DNA of 64,000 nucleotides from Mercurialis annua (Eukaryota; Streptophyta; Magnoliopsida; Malpighiales; Euphorbiaceae): contig NC_065571.1 in the NCBI RefSeq assembly GCF_937616625.2, forward strand, positions 808,501-872,500, written 5' to 3'. The notes beneath the pieces were generated by a model. The model did no database searches. It was not told the DNA's origin and was given only the letters and a program-made list of their open reading frames with translations. Every line of letters begins with the position of its first letter. The stretch's first letter is position 1. The position numbers and the translations under genes were made by a program. Positions 51,201 through 63,040 of this stretch are shown in pieces.

Positions 51201-51981
51201 CATAGGCCTGTAAGCATGGTGCATTCCATTTTGCTAGAATTGATGACATGTATTTTTGGAGGTTGCTTCGCCCCTATTGAATTATCAATTACTTAACTTC
51301 ATTAATTTGATTGCCTAGATAATAGCTTGAGTTATTTTTTAATCATACTTGATAATTAATCCTCGTGTGATCGATACTCTACACACTGCTGTTTTACTTG
51401 ATAATGATTCATATATTGCGATTTCACACTTATATGATGAGGGTTCAAATATGAATGGGTAATTCAATTCTTAAATTTGATCATAGTTAATGATAATTCC
51501 AATGCAAGATGTGTTCATTGTTATGCTTACCAATTTTTATTGGTTGCTGTATGCTACTTACTGTGGTGGACACTTTTAGTTATTTATCAATGATTATGAA
51601 CGCGGTTGGAGCTTCCTGTAAAGAAAAAGACGACAAAAAAACTATAAATCTTTTAAATAAAAGATTGTTATTAAGCTCAAACATAAAAAATGGAAGGCAA
51701 AGAACCAAGCAGGTTACAAAAATCAAGTGAAACAATTCAAACATTTAAATATATCATTCCGACAAATACACAAATAATTTTAGATAAATCTAACAAGATC
51801 TCGAGATTTTTCTTTTATAAATAAGATCTGGAAATTTGTGGTGAGGTTTTCATTATGATACAATAAGATGTATATTATTGACGTGGCCTGCAGTAATAGA
51901 AATATTCCTAGTTAGTGTAATTTTTAGAGAAAAAACGCATAATCATACGTATCCAAAAATAGGAATTATACCATCAAGTTC
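51201..51981. other. Gene-free stretch
   Basis: No supportable gene. The 73-codon frame at 51509 has no recognisable motif. Confidence 0.3.
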
Positions 51982-51999
51982 AGAAATCAATAACTTATT

Positions 52000-52078
52000 T
52001 TTTTTAATAATTGGAGAGGGAGGAGCGCTTAACACTTTGTGTCCAGCGTTTATACCATTTGAACTACAGTTCATTGAT
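52000..52078 (-). mobile_element. Short tRNA-derived SINE, relative of the copy at 35496
   Basis: A 79-bp insertion flanked by exact 18-bp repeats AGAAATCAATAACTTATT (51982-51999 and 52079-52096). On the minus strand it has ATGAACTGTAGTTCAAATGG and AAACGCTGGACACAAAG, with an A-rich tail. Shares GAGGAGCGCTT and TTATACCATTTGA with the 35.5-kb copy. Confidence 0.8.
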
Positions 52079-52861
52079 AGAAATCAATAACTTATTATTC
52101 TGATACTATAATGACATAAAAAATCAAATTGAAAAAGATCAAGTTCAGTAATTTATCTCAGAATTACTCAGGCTGATTTCACTTTGCCGGTTGGAGAATC
52201 TAAGTCTCTAGATGTTTATACAAAAGAAAAGCATCAAATTTTCACAAACTCTTAGTTACTTTGAATGAATGGATGAAAATCTAGAGAGAATTATTTTTTC
52301 TTTTTTCTTAGTTTGATATTATATTTTATAAGTTTTATGTGTGTTTCCTGTAAATTCTATAAATGTAGATGTTATAGAGGATGCAACTGGTCATTAGCAG
52401 TTGTCTTATATGTCATTCAACTATGCTATTTTAATGTGATATGTGGCTCATAATGAGCGATGTTTATTCATTCATTGATGCTTATAGTCTTTCAATAGAA
52501 AAATAATTCTGAAATTTTGATTCTACAAGAAGATTCAATGAAATGAATTTTATAATTTCCCAGAATAATTAGTAATATATATGTATGGATCGGCTAGAAG
52601 ACATCGAAAATCATGGAAGCTAATTTGGTTTTTCAAGATTTGAAATTTGTGGAAGAAAAGGAATCCTTCATAGTTGGATGTTTTAAATTTGAGGCCGTTT
52701 TTGCCATCCACATTTATGCCGTTGAACTAATATATTAACCAATTATCAAACATATATGGACAACAGATATAATCAATACACAAGAAATGGATATTTTTCA
52801 AATCTGCAGATAATTAACAGGAAAAATAAAAATGCTAACAGATTTTGGTTTTGGGATTTTA

Positions 52862-53386
52862 TTAAAGTCGAAGGTTTAAGTCTAGCTTAATTGATTCTGA
52901 TGGTGGCTCTGCCGCCATGCTAAAGCTCCCGGGCCATATCATCAGATAATTCATGGCCTCCTCAAAATCCATCGTGAAGGGCACATATCCCGTTCCAAAC
53001 CCTACACGAGCTTCTTTAACGTCGAGTCTCTCTGCAAGTGTCATTCCTATTTCTTCTCTGCTTAGAACGGCGGCATGGGGTCCGACTCCAAGTGATCTGT
53101 TCGTCAGAAAACCCATCATTCTTAGCGACTGGTATCTTCTGCTGGCTGCACCTCTTTCCTTCTTATGACCATTCTGATGACCACCAAGTGCCTGTGAACT
53201 GTCGAATTTCCTGCTGCAAAAGCTACACGGGAAAGTCTTAGGTTTCGACTGCTGTCGTCGATCGTAATTCCCACCTAGGCTCAGATTCAGCCATTCGGAA
53301 CTGTTGTTGCTGATTTTTAGCTCATCTTCATGGGGTTGATTGATGAATATCTCAACTGCAGCCGCTTCATCTTCATTGAAACTCAT
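52862..53386 (-). CDS. Single C2H2 zinc-finger protein with EAR repressor motifs
   Basis: Intronless, 174 residues, nuclear transcription factor of the plant one-finger QALGGH class (ZFP/GIS-like). Seen: a finger [21 protein letters not shown] (C-X2-C-X12-H-X3-H) at about residues 54-74 with the plant-specific QALGGH DNA-contact motif; a basic stretch after it ([10 protein letters not shown]); and a C-terminal EAR motif LDLNLRL that usually recruits TOPLESS-type corepressors. A second EAR-like word, LNLSL, precedes the finger. It is probably a repressor; targets unknown. The start is the first ATG of the frame, followed by an acidic leader ([12 protein letters not shown]). Isolated between transposon-rich flanks. 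Confidence 0.93.
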   Translation of the reverse strand: MSFNEDEAAAVEIFINQPHEDELKISNNSSEWLNLSLGGNYDRRQQSKPKTFPCSFCSRKFDSSQALGGHQNGHKKERGAASRRYQSLRMMGFLTNRSLGVGPHAAVLSREEIGMTLAERLDVKEARVGFGTGYVPFTMDFEEAMNYLMIWPGSFSMAAEPPSESIKLDLNLRL

Positions 53387-53681
53387 ATTTTTTTCTTTTT
53401 GTTTTAGAAGAGATCGAGTTGGGGAAGAACTGAAGAGGAGATCAAATTATTAACTAGACTTATATTGATTATGTTGTTTTTTGTTTTACTCGCTTCAGTT
53501 CAGTGACCCACTCGATGAAGCTTAGTGTTTCAGGAGACAATGCTTGTGTCAGCTTCTTCAGTGTTATTTCCATTAAGCTTACGATTAAATAGGGTTAACA
53601 ATTTGAGAATATCTTATTGTAATTATTTTAACAGATATACTATTTAATAAAATTAACAATCTGATTCGTTTAATTTTACTG
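53387..53681. other. 5' flank of the zinc-finger gene
   Basis: Should hold the promoter and 5' UTR of the minus-strand zinc-finger gene. No motif is strong enough to name. Confidence 0.35.
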
Positions 53682-53691
53682 ATTGAAATAA

Positions 53692-54843
53692 GGCTTAATA
53701 TTTATTTAACCCCTCAACTTTATCATTTTATTCCATATGCGATCTTTAAATTATTTTTTTGTTTCATTGTACCTTTTAACTATTTTTTTTATTCTATTTA
53801 ACCCCTAAACATTAACATTTTATTTCTTGTAACCTTTGAACTGATTTCGTGTTCCATTAGACCTTTTTATTATTTTTTGTTCTATTTAACCCCTCAAACT
53901 ATTCTATTTGTTCTATTTAACCCCTTAACTATTCTTTTACATTTAAACTTATATTTTTTTACCCATTTAACCTCCTCAAAAATATAAATATGTAATTTTC
54001 AAACATAATATATCTAAAATAAATGCTTAAAAGCATATAAATTAATTTATATACAATGACATATGATTTTTTTTAAATATTTTTTTTATAAGTTAACGAC
54101 AGTATAAATTAGAAAGAAAATGATAAAAATAAATAAAAAATATTTAAAGTTGATCAAATAATTAAATGATATTACTTCTTGAATATGTAAATGTTTTTTT
54201 ACATTTCAACAATGAAAAAGGAGTTTGTCTCTTTTGGTTAACGATATTTATAAAATACATAAATTTATTATACTTTGATAATATTAAATGAATGTTTAAT
54301 TATTTAATAAATTATAAATTTTAGTGTGTTTCGTAAATTTAACTCAAATTTCTAAAATTAGAAATTTTAAGATACCAACTTTTAATTTTTTGCAACTTCA
54401 AACTTTTCAAATCAATTACGAATCTTTTAAATTTGTGTTTAAATTATAAAACACGCTAAAATTCATGATTTTAAAAGCAATTAATCCTTAAATGGATTTT
54501 TAAATAATATATAAAATACATCGCTCTTTATTTTAAATGTAAGAAACATATTTATATCTTTTTTAAAATTAATACATTGTGTGAGAGGTTAAATGGGTAA
54601 AAAAAGTAGTTTACATATTCATTGGAAAAAATATTTAATTAAGGGGTCAAATAGAACAAAAAAAATAGTTAAGAGGTCTAATGGAATAAAAAATTAGTTT
54701 AGAGGTCGCATGGAATAAAGTGGTAAGGTTTAGGGATTAAATAGAACAAAAAAATAATTAAGAGGTTCAATGTAACAAAAATTTAATTTAGAGGTCGCAT
54801 GGAATAAAGTAGTATAGTTTGGGGGTTAATAATGTATTAAGCC
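53692..54843. mobile_element. Mutator-like element with 10-bp target duplication
   Basis: This 1152-bp element has ends GGCTTAATATTTATTTAACC and its mirror (GGTTAATAATGTATTAAGCC), with arms of roughly 250 bp built from phrases like TTCTATTTAACCCC. It is flanked by exact ATTGAAATAA at 53682-53691 and 54844-54853. The AT-rich centre codes for nothing. Confidence 0.87.
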
Positions 54844-54853
54844 ATTGAAATAA

Positions 54854-55477
54854 TTATATATCCAAACTCTAATAACGTGTGTTATTTATGTAAATTATTT
54901 AATTTTAATTAAATTGACATTGGAATATAATTATTCAAATAAATGCAAAGCCACTTGAATAATAAAAGAGACTATCAGTTAAAAATAAAATTAATGATGA
55001 TATTTTGTATGTTACATAAAAAAAATATCAAACTTTTTCCTTGTTAGTTTTAGTGATTTTTTTTTCATGTTACACTAAAAATATTTTATCCTTTTTGATT
55101 TTTAATTTATGGCTATTCCACTTGTCCTAACAAACCAAATTTTAACAAATTAGACTATTCAAATTATTTTAGATAATATAAATTAAAAAGATTAAAATTT
55201 TATATATAAAACTAGTAGTATATCCGCACAATTACGAGGAATCAATATTATATTACTTTTTATAATATTTTCTACAATAAATTTTTATATTAGGTTTATT
55301 TTATTTAAATTAAAAAAAATTATATTAATAGTAATTTTCAATTTTCATATGATGAATAATGTTAATTATTTTACTAATAAAAACATTATGAAATCAATAT
55401 TAGGATTTTTAAAATAATATTTATTTTATTTACTTAAACAAATATATATAAAATATTAAAATTTTAAATTTTTTAAA
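54854..55477. other. AT-rich gene-free stretch, possible minus-strand Helitron end
   Basis: No gene. At 55211-55245 the minus strand reads GTGCGGATATACTACTAG followed by T, which resembles a Helitron 3' end. The partner end was not found. Confidence 0.3.
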
Positions 55478-56267
55478 GAGCAAATTACTCTAAGGCCCCT
55501 CACGTTTGTCATAATTCACAGTTTGATACCCCTTGTTTAAAAATCAAAAGATTTTGCACCTCAGTTTTGATTTTTTAAACTATAAGTCCCCTTCTGTTAG
55601 CTCTGTTAATAATTTGATATTTACTTTCAAACGATTTGATACCTCACTTTTAATTATTTTAACAATTTGGTACCTCATTTTCAAACGATTTGCAAATGAT
55701 TTGCTACCTCACGTTTGATTTCGTTAACAATGTGGTACCTATATTTAACAAAAGAGTCTTATAATTTACAAAATCAAAACTGAGGTACCAAATCGTTTGA
55801 TTTCGGCTTAATTACTTAAAAACCAATCATCTTGAACTTTTTTTTCATTTATACCCTGATCTAGGAAAAAATTCATTTATACCCTGACGTATGTATTTAT
55901 GTTTCACCTCTATCCCGAGACACTAAATTAACCTCTTTTCATTTAAAAAAAAAAGTTTAAAATAGTTCTTCATTTTTAACCTAAGCTAATTAGAGTTTAA
56001 TTAAAAATGAATTTTTCTCTAAATGAAGGACTATTTTAAACTTTTTTTCTAAATGAAAAGAGATTAATTTAGTGTCTCGGAGTAGAGGTGAAACATAAAC
56101 ACATACGTCAGGGTATAAATGAATTTTTTTCCTAGATAAGGGTATAAAGGAAAAAAAAATTCAAGGTGGGTGGTTTTTAAGTAATTAAGCCTTTGATTTC
56201 CAAATAAAGAGTATTAAACTGTGAATTATGATAAACATGAGGGGCCTTAAATTAATTTGCTTTTTTT
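55478..56267. mobile_element. MITE-like element with a nested insertion, family of 17125-17512
   Basis: Ends GAGCAAATTACTCTAAGGCC and its mirror (GGCCTTAAATTAATTTGCT). The body shares phrases with the 17.1-kb copy (CACAGTTTGATA, TTTGGTACCTCA, AACAATTTGGTACCT). It is interrupted by a second element at 55805-56191. Confidence 0.72.
55805..56191. mobile_element. Nested Mutator-like MITE with 9-bp target duplication
   Basis: A 387-bp element with ends GGCTTAATTACTTAAAAACC and its exact mirror, and TTTGATTTC at 55796-55804 and 56192-56200. Removing it rejoins the outer element. Confidence 0.88.
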
Positions 56268-57167
56268 TTTAAATTATAAATAATATTAATTATTTTTCAT
56301 TACTTTACTAATAAATACATTTATTAGAAACAATTTTATACAAAAAAGCACACATAATTTTGCATAATCTCTGAAACTAATAAAATTAAATAAAAGTCTT
56401 TTAAATTGAATTTGTTTTATTTATTTCATTAAATTAATTCTAATAGTAACTCGTTAATAATAAATAGTGGATACAAATAGTATCTAATACGAACTTTATG
56501 ATAGCCCTTCAGAAATATTTGATATTTGAATTTATCCTTTTAAAAGTCTGTAAAATGAAAAAACTATAACAGTTACTATAAATCTTCAAAGACATTGATA
56601 ATATTTTTATATTCAGATAATAATAATTTATTTTCAATTATATTATAAATAAATTTGGAAATAGAAAATTAAATTTTAAAATAAATTTTATTTTTCTTTT
56701 GACCCGATAAATTCAATCTCATACAGTGGCTCTTTTGGTTTCTAATTTTCCTTTTTCTAATGTTTCATTTAATATCTTCTCTTAAAAAAATTATTGAAGA
56801 ATAATCATTTTAAAAATAATTATTTTAAAGTGTAGGCTTAAAAGTGCGGGAGTGGTTATTATCATTTTTTGTTAGAGGTTATTTATAATATACATAGATT
56901 TATAACAATAATTTGAGTTTGTTAACATGAAATAAATTGTGAGAGAACTTTATAGTTAACTAATTTTACTTTGTTAGCAACATACTGTTTCTGTCGCTAA
57001 TCGTTGCCAAACTGTTTTAGCGACAGATATTTGCAGTTTAGTGACGGAATAATTTGTCTCTGAAATATTGTACAGTATTTTTGAAATTGAATTTAAGTAT
57101 AGAAACTAAAATAGTTAAATAAAAGTAGGAATTCATAATTATATAAATATTTACATAGGTAACTTTT
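56268..57167. other. Gene-free AT-rich stretch
   Basis: No gene and no bounded element seen. Confidence 0.3.
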
Positions 57168-57475
57168 GGGTTAATTTCATGAAAAAATCACGAACTTTAC
57201 ACGAAATTTTATTTTAATTACGACTTTTAAAAGTTGTCATATAAAACTATAACCTTTTTTTTCACATCTATCACCGATTATTTTCCGTTATATTTTTACC
57301 TTTTTTTTAAATCAACCGGATTCCGGTTGCCACGTCAGCAAATTTACACTGAAAATTAATTTGGTGATGGATTGAAAAAAAAAATGAAAGTTCATGATTT
57401 TATATGGCAATTTTTAAAAATCGCGATTAAAATGAAACTTGGTGTAAAGATCATGATTTTTTATGCAATTAACCC
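57168..57475. mobile_element. MITE-like inverted repeat
   Basis: GGGTTAATTTCATGAAAAAATC on the left is mirrored by GATTTTTTATGCAATTAACCC on the right, with further pairing inward (CACGAACTTTACAC with GTGTAAAGATCATG). 308 bp. Target duplication not clear. Confidence 0.7.
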
Positions 57476-58234
57476 ATAAATCTTTTTAATATTTATTTAA
57501 ACATTTAGTATGTTATATAGAGTAAATGAATTGAAACAAAATTTTTTAAAAAAGGAAACTACGAAAATGCGCTATTTGTGAGATACAATGAGATGGTTAA
57601 GGGTGAGTAAAAATCAAGATACTAAATTTATTAATCAGTAGCGCTTTTGTTATAAATTAATTTTAATTATCGCTAGTAATCATTATACTTAATAGAAGTA
57701 TTAATTATAAACATAAATTTAATTTATAAAAAATAATCATAATTTTAATGATGATTTATTAGAAATTTGTGTTTTTTTTGTTTTTTTATTTTATTTTTTA
57801 TAACCAAAAAAACCGACCGAATTACTAACCGAACTGAATTTTTGGTGCACCAAACCGAAAAAATTGTAAACCAAACTATGAAGTTTGCATGGTTTTTATT
57901 TTTATAGGTTGGTTTGATTCGGATTTGAAATTTTGCACTTCAAACCAAACCAAACCGTGCACACCCTTAAAAATGGATGTGTTGGTTTTCTCAATTAAAT
58001 AAGCACATAGATCACTTTTTTTCTTAAATACAAGATATATTCAATAATCTAAACTATTAAAGTATTTGTATCAAAATTTTAAATCCGAATATAATATATT
58101 TATTAATACAAATCATATAAATTATTATTTACACAAATATATTTAACTTGTTTAAAGTCGAACTTATTATAATAATCTGTTAATCGAATTAGATTATGAT
58201 TAAATTAAATATAATTTTATTTAAAACATAGTAA
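57476..58234. other. Gene-free AT-rich stretch
   Basis: Nothing supportable beyond low-complexity AT-rich sequence. Confidence 0.3.
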
Positions 58235-58243
58235 TTAAATTTA

Positions 58244-58552
58244 GGGTTAATGTCAAAAAAAATCACGAACTTTACACGTTTTCTCATTTTAATCACGAAG
58301 TTTAAATTTTCTCATTTTCATACACGAACTACCACTTTTTCCTAAATTCATACACGGTGCTGAGGTGGCACTCATTTATTGGTGTAAAATGACCTCCACC
58401 TCAGCGAATTACACCAATGGAGCCGTGACATCTCATCACCGTGCATGAATTTGAGAAAAAGTGGTAATTCGTGCATGCAAATGAAAAAATTTAAAGTGCA
58501 TGATTAAAATGATAAAACGTGTAAAATTCATGAATTTTTATGACATTACCCC
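58244..58552. mobile_element. Mutator-like MITE with 9-bp target duplication
   Basis: A 309-bp element with ends GGGTTAATGTC and GACATTACCCC and matching inner arms (CACGAACTTTACACG). Exact TTAAATTTA at 58235-58243 and 58553-58561. Similar in wording to the element at 57168, probably the same family. Confidence 0.86.
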
Positions 58553-58725
58553 TTAAATTTAATATCTAAAATTTTGCAATAGTATAATTACAATAATCTT
58601 TCAAATATTTACTATATAATATGCTCAAGTAATGTAAAATAAATTAACTAACACAATTATATTAACAAATTTAAGCATGTTCTTTAGGTACAAGACCAGT
58701 TAAACTTTATTAATCAATATTTTTT

Positions 58726-59665
58726 GGCCTAATATTTCAAAATTTTCCCACCTTTTAGTCCCTTTTCAATTTTACCCCGACGTTCAAAAGATACTAATTT
58801 TATTATATTTCACATATTTAGATTTTAATTGTATTCTAAAATATTAAATTGACCTTTTTTTTCTAAAAGACTTCAGACAAGTCCTTAACATATATTCTAA
58901 GTAGTTTTCAATATTATAAAAAACATAAAAAACACAAATTCAAATAATAATATTAATAAATGTAATATTTCATATTTATTTTTGATGCTATTAGTTGTTT
59001 TTAGCGTTTTCGACACTACAATCGTCTCTGACTACGATGCCGCCCTCTTCCGACCCAAAAACCGCCCATAATACACAACAAATTAAAAATTTAAAAATTT
59101 AAAAACCGTCAAACTCGCTACGACATAAAACGCCTCCAATCCGCAACCGGTTCGTCTTCCTCGTGACAAACGGAATCTGGGTTCCACGACCAGATCTAGT
59201 TCGCCATGGGAGGAAGACGAACCTCGACTGGTTCGTCTTTCTCATGACAAACCGAGATTGAATCTCGAGAAAGACGAACGGTTTTTAATAAATTTAATTT
59301 AAAAAGAAATTAAAATTAATTGTATTTTTAAAAAAATATTTTGATTAATGAAATTTATTTATTTTGATTTAATTTATTTTGCACAATTCAGATTTTAAAT
59401 TATATTTCAAAAATTTATTAATATTGTTATTTGAATTTGTAGCGAAGAACAGTTTTTATGTTATTTATAACATTTAAGGTTATTTAGAATATATGATAAA
59501 TATGAAGGGCTTATTTAAATTTTTTTCTAATGAAACAAAGTCAATTTAATATTTTAGGATACAATTAAAAATTAATTATAAAAAATAAGATAAAATTAGC
59601 AGTTTTTTAATGTAAGAATAGAATTAAAAAAACTAAAAGGTGGACGAATTTTAAGTGATTAAGCC
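58726..59665. mobile_element. Mutator-like element with internal hairpins
   Basis: Left end GGCCTAATATTTCAAAATTT and right end AATTTTAAGTGATTAAGCC are inverted, with long arms (CCCACCTTTTAGT with ACTAAAAGGTGGAC; AAATATTAAATTGACC with its mirror). The centre is GC-rich and carries two GGTTCGTCTT hairpins. Target duplication not clean. Confidence 0.7.
59149..59283. repeat. Two GGTTCGTCTT hairpins
   Basis: GGTTCGTCTTCCTC (59149) pairs with GAGGAAGACGAACC (ending about 59222). GGTTCGTCTTTCTC (59230) pairs with GAGAAAGACGAACGG (ending about 59282). Two adjacent related stem-loops in the centre of an inverted-repeat element. Confidence 0.88.
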
Positions 59666-60544
59666 GCATTTGTTTTTGCTTCAAACTGACCATTTCTAAC
59701 TTGAATCCCGCGTATAATTCAATTCAACTCAGTTCTGCATATTTTTATATCGTGTCGTATAGTTTAAACTGATTGTATCAAAAATTACCAAAGCCAACTT
59801 AGGATTCCCCACTAATACCTTCCTCCTTAGCCTTTTGCTTTTCTGTTTTAAATAATACCAATTTTATACTGTTCTAAATCTAAAAGGAGTAACCAATAGA
59901 AATTATAGAATTCAAGGTTGAGATTATTAGTTTATTACTATTAGTATATTTGTCATCTTGTTTAAGCAACGGCAAATTCAGAAATTATTTATACAATAAA
60001 CAAAATTATATTGAAAGTTTATAAAATAAACAAAATTAACAAAATATAAATTTTAAGATGGATAATACTTATAATTTTAATGCAGAAAAATTATAATATT
60101 AAATTATGTATTCATATTTTTTTAAATATTTAAAATATCAAGGTGGTTAACTGTCACCATAAACTCTTCCTAAGTCTGTTCCCATATTTAAACACTATTT
60201 TAAAAAAAAAAACTACTAACTCATCCATTAGATATCTTGCTTTAAGAATATCTACATTACCTCCAATAAGTGATCAACAAGTAGCTACAAACTGTCTTTA
60301 TAACCGAAAAGTGGTGAGCCCAATTTTTTTATAATTAAATATAAAATGCCATATTTTATTATAATCAAAATAAAAAGATTAGAGTGGATAAAACTATTGA
60401 ATGATATATTCATAATATATTTTAAAGTTTAAACTTATACTAAGGTGGTCAATTGCTTATAATACGTTTTGACAAAAAAAAATTATGTTTACAATTTTAA
60501 TATTTTTTTATAAAATATATCTCTAAATGTTTAATCAATGGGAT
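59666..60544. other. Gene-free stretch
   Basis: No gene recognised. Phrases GGTGGTTAACTG (about 60142) and GGTGGTCAATTG (about 60444) recall the palindrome in ELIP copy 1 intron 2 and may be repeat ends. Confidence 0.3.
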
Positions 60545-62115
60545 TTCAGTGGATGGTCATGCTATTCTGATTTCTATCCTGCAGTTTACTGATGACATCT
60601 CTTGTTCCAAATGACTTGGATCAAATTAGGAATCTTTTGAGAATTATTCAGTGTTTTGAGTTGATCTCGGATCTTTAAATTAATTTCCAAAAGTCTTCTT
60701 TAATTGGAATAATTGTTGACAATCTTTCTCTGATTTCGGAAGATTCTATCTTGAATTGCAAGATTGAAACTTTGCCAATCCCTTATTTGGATCTTCCTCT
60801 ATCTCGGAAAAAAGTTAAGGCAAAGGCTTGGGAGCCTATAATTAAGAGTTTCTCAATTCACTTCTCATCTTGGCGGGGTAATCTACTGTCTCTTGTGAAA
60901 AGACTTATTTTAATAATGTCTTCTTCGCAGTTTGCCTATTTATTATATGTGTTCTCTCAATACTTCTCACTCAGTTGTTCTGTGCATTGAGAAGTTAATG
61001 AAGTATTTTTTTATATAATTTTATCCAGAAGGTAACTATTTTAGCAAAGTATCTTGGTCGGATGTTTGTCTATCTTTTCCAGAAGGTGGTTTAAATATAA
61101 CCTTTTTTGTTGTTGAAGAATTCTTGTTTGCTATTCAAATGGATTTGGAGATTATTGAATGCATATATTGACAGTCTATGGTTTTTAGTGCTTTTTAACA
61201 GCTTGAATAGTAATTAGTAACTTGTTTGATATTCTTTTCGGTAATCTGAAGTTGTTATTCCGTCTTTGAAAATGTATTTTTTCAACTTGTATTGTCAATT
61301 CAGAAGTTTTGAAGTTATTCCTTTCTAATATCTCGGCGGTTATGGGGAATAGTTACAAAGTTCGGTTTTGGAACGATAGTTGGCTGGATCAAATCCATTA
61401 CAACAAGAATACCCTTCATTGTACATAATTTCAAGAGATAAGCATTGATTGATTGCCGATATTATTTATTGGAACAATCAGGGACCAATTAACTTCAACT
61501 GGAATCGTCAACCACAGATCAATAAAGCTGTAGATTTGAGTTTCTTGCAATAGTTAATTGCCTCATTCCGTCACTCCCTTGGCCGACAAAATCTTTCTTT
61601 CTAGTAGCAACACTACACCTTCGTTTGACAGCAAAATAACGAATATTCAATATCTTCCCTTACTGGTTTATTGAAGGTTACTCCAGGGGGTTTGACGGGA
61701 CTTGATATAGCAAGAAATCGTGTTATTCGAATGATTTGGGGTACCAAACGTCCACCTCGAATGCAATTCTACTTTTGGCTTTTGATTTAGAACCGAATTT
61801 CTTGAAACTATGCGTCGGCTAGGAGGGGCATAATTCTGCAAGAAAACAATGGGTACTTATTTTATTTGGAGAAGGAGACATCCATTCATACTATTTCCAT
61901 TGTCAATTTATTTGGAGAACTTGGTCACATTTTCTAGGTTTGAGCAACATTTTTTGGGTTATGTCATTCTCTTTGGGGCATTTCTTTTTTCAGTGGGCAA
62001 GTCTTCTAAAGAGAAAATATAAGGTTCTTTGGACTTTAATTGGTTTTTACATTATTTGGGCACTTTAAAAAGCGAGAGTCTTCAAATTCAAAACAAGCAG
62101 AATTGTGAGTATTAT
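60545..62115 (+). pseudogene. Degenerate L1-type LINE, 3' part of ORF2
   Basis: Broken frames show the end of a reverse transcriptase and the region after it: LQFTDDIS (RT active-site region, FADD-like), LNCKIETLPIPYLDLPLSRK, AWEPIIKSFS, SSWRGNLLSLVKRL, IEKLMK, KVRFWNDSWLDQ, then a zf-RVT-like tail (WGTKRPPRMQFYFWLL, ARRGIILQENNGYLF, WTLIGFYIIWAL). Many stops and frameshifts prevent any product. The 5' part is missing and no A-tail or target duplication was found. An old truncated copy. Confidence 0.85.
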
Positions 62116-62123
62116 TTTTAAAG

Positions 62124-62560
62124 CAAAAGACTCACTTTAGCCCTTGAGGTCGAACCAAAAGAATAAATAATCCCCTAAAATTGAGGTCGGCTCACTTCAC
62201 ATCCCATACTTGTCCAAAACGGCTCACAACGCACCAAAAATTTCACTTCGTTAATTTCTTCTGTCAAATGATGATGTGGCACATAGGTAAAATGTTCAAA
62301 AAAATCCTTAATGTTTAAAATATTCACCAATTTTATTCTTACAATTTTTTTTAATAGTTTTCACCCTCTTTTTCATGTAAATATTAATAATTAAAAAATA
62401 TTTAAAATTAAAATATTTATTAAAACAATCGAAATACAGTTAAACATTTCGAAACAAAATTAAACGCTTTGAAATTCAATTAAACGCTTCAAAATCCAAC
62501 TAATTAAATCTAATTCACCCACTCACTCCCAAACACCCGCCGTAAATCAAACCAACAAAA
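62124..62560. repeat. MITE-like remnant after the LINE
   Basis: Phrases such as GACTCACTTTAGCCCTTGAG and ACAACGCACCAAAAATTTCAC are the left-arm text of inverted-repeat elements of the kind seen elsewhere here. A right arm is not clear. Confidence 0.3.
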
Positions 62561-62639
62561 AAATATTCCAACTAAAAATTAAAAACAAATTAAAATAATC
62601 AAAAAAATTCACCGGAGAAGACGAATCCGTTGTATATTT

Positions 62640-63040
62640 TGTTATGTGTTTAGTTGTTTAGGGTACTTTTTAGACTCCATTTTAAGGTTCTTAAACTTTC
62701 ATTTGTTAGTTCATCAAGTCTTTCAACTTTTATTTGGTTTTCTCAAATCCTTAAACTTTCATTTTTTTGGTTCATCAGATTCCTCAACTTCTATTTGACT
62801 TTCTCAGGTCCTTAAACTTTTGTTTTTTGATTTATTAGGTTCTTAATCGAAGATCCATTTAAGGACCCAATTAACCAAAAAATAAACAATTAGGGACTTG
62901 AGAAAGGAAAATAAAAGTTGAAAGACCTGATGAACCAAAAAATGAAAGTTTAAGGACCCAAAGAAGTCAAATAAAAGTTAAGGGACCTAATGAACCAAAA
63001 ATGTATAGTTTAAGAACTTCAAAATAGATTTAGCCTTTAA
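62640..63040. mobile_element. MITE-like inverted repeat with repeated phrases
   Basis: The left arm repeats CTTAAACTTTCATTT and TTGGTTCATCAG three times. The right arm is its mirror (CTGATGAACCAA, AATGAAAGTTTAAGGACC). The ends pair TTTTTAGACTCCATTTTAAG with CTTCAAAATAGATTTAGCC only loosely. Confidence 0.6.
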
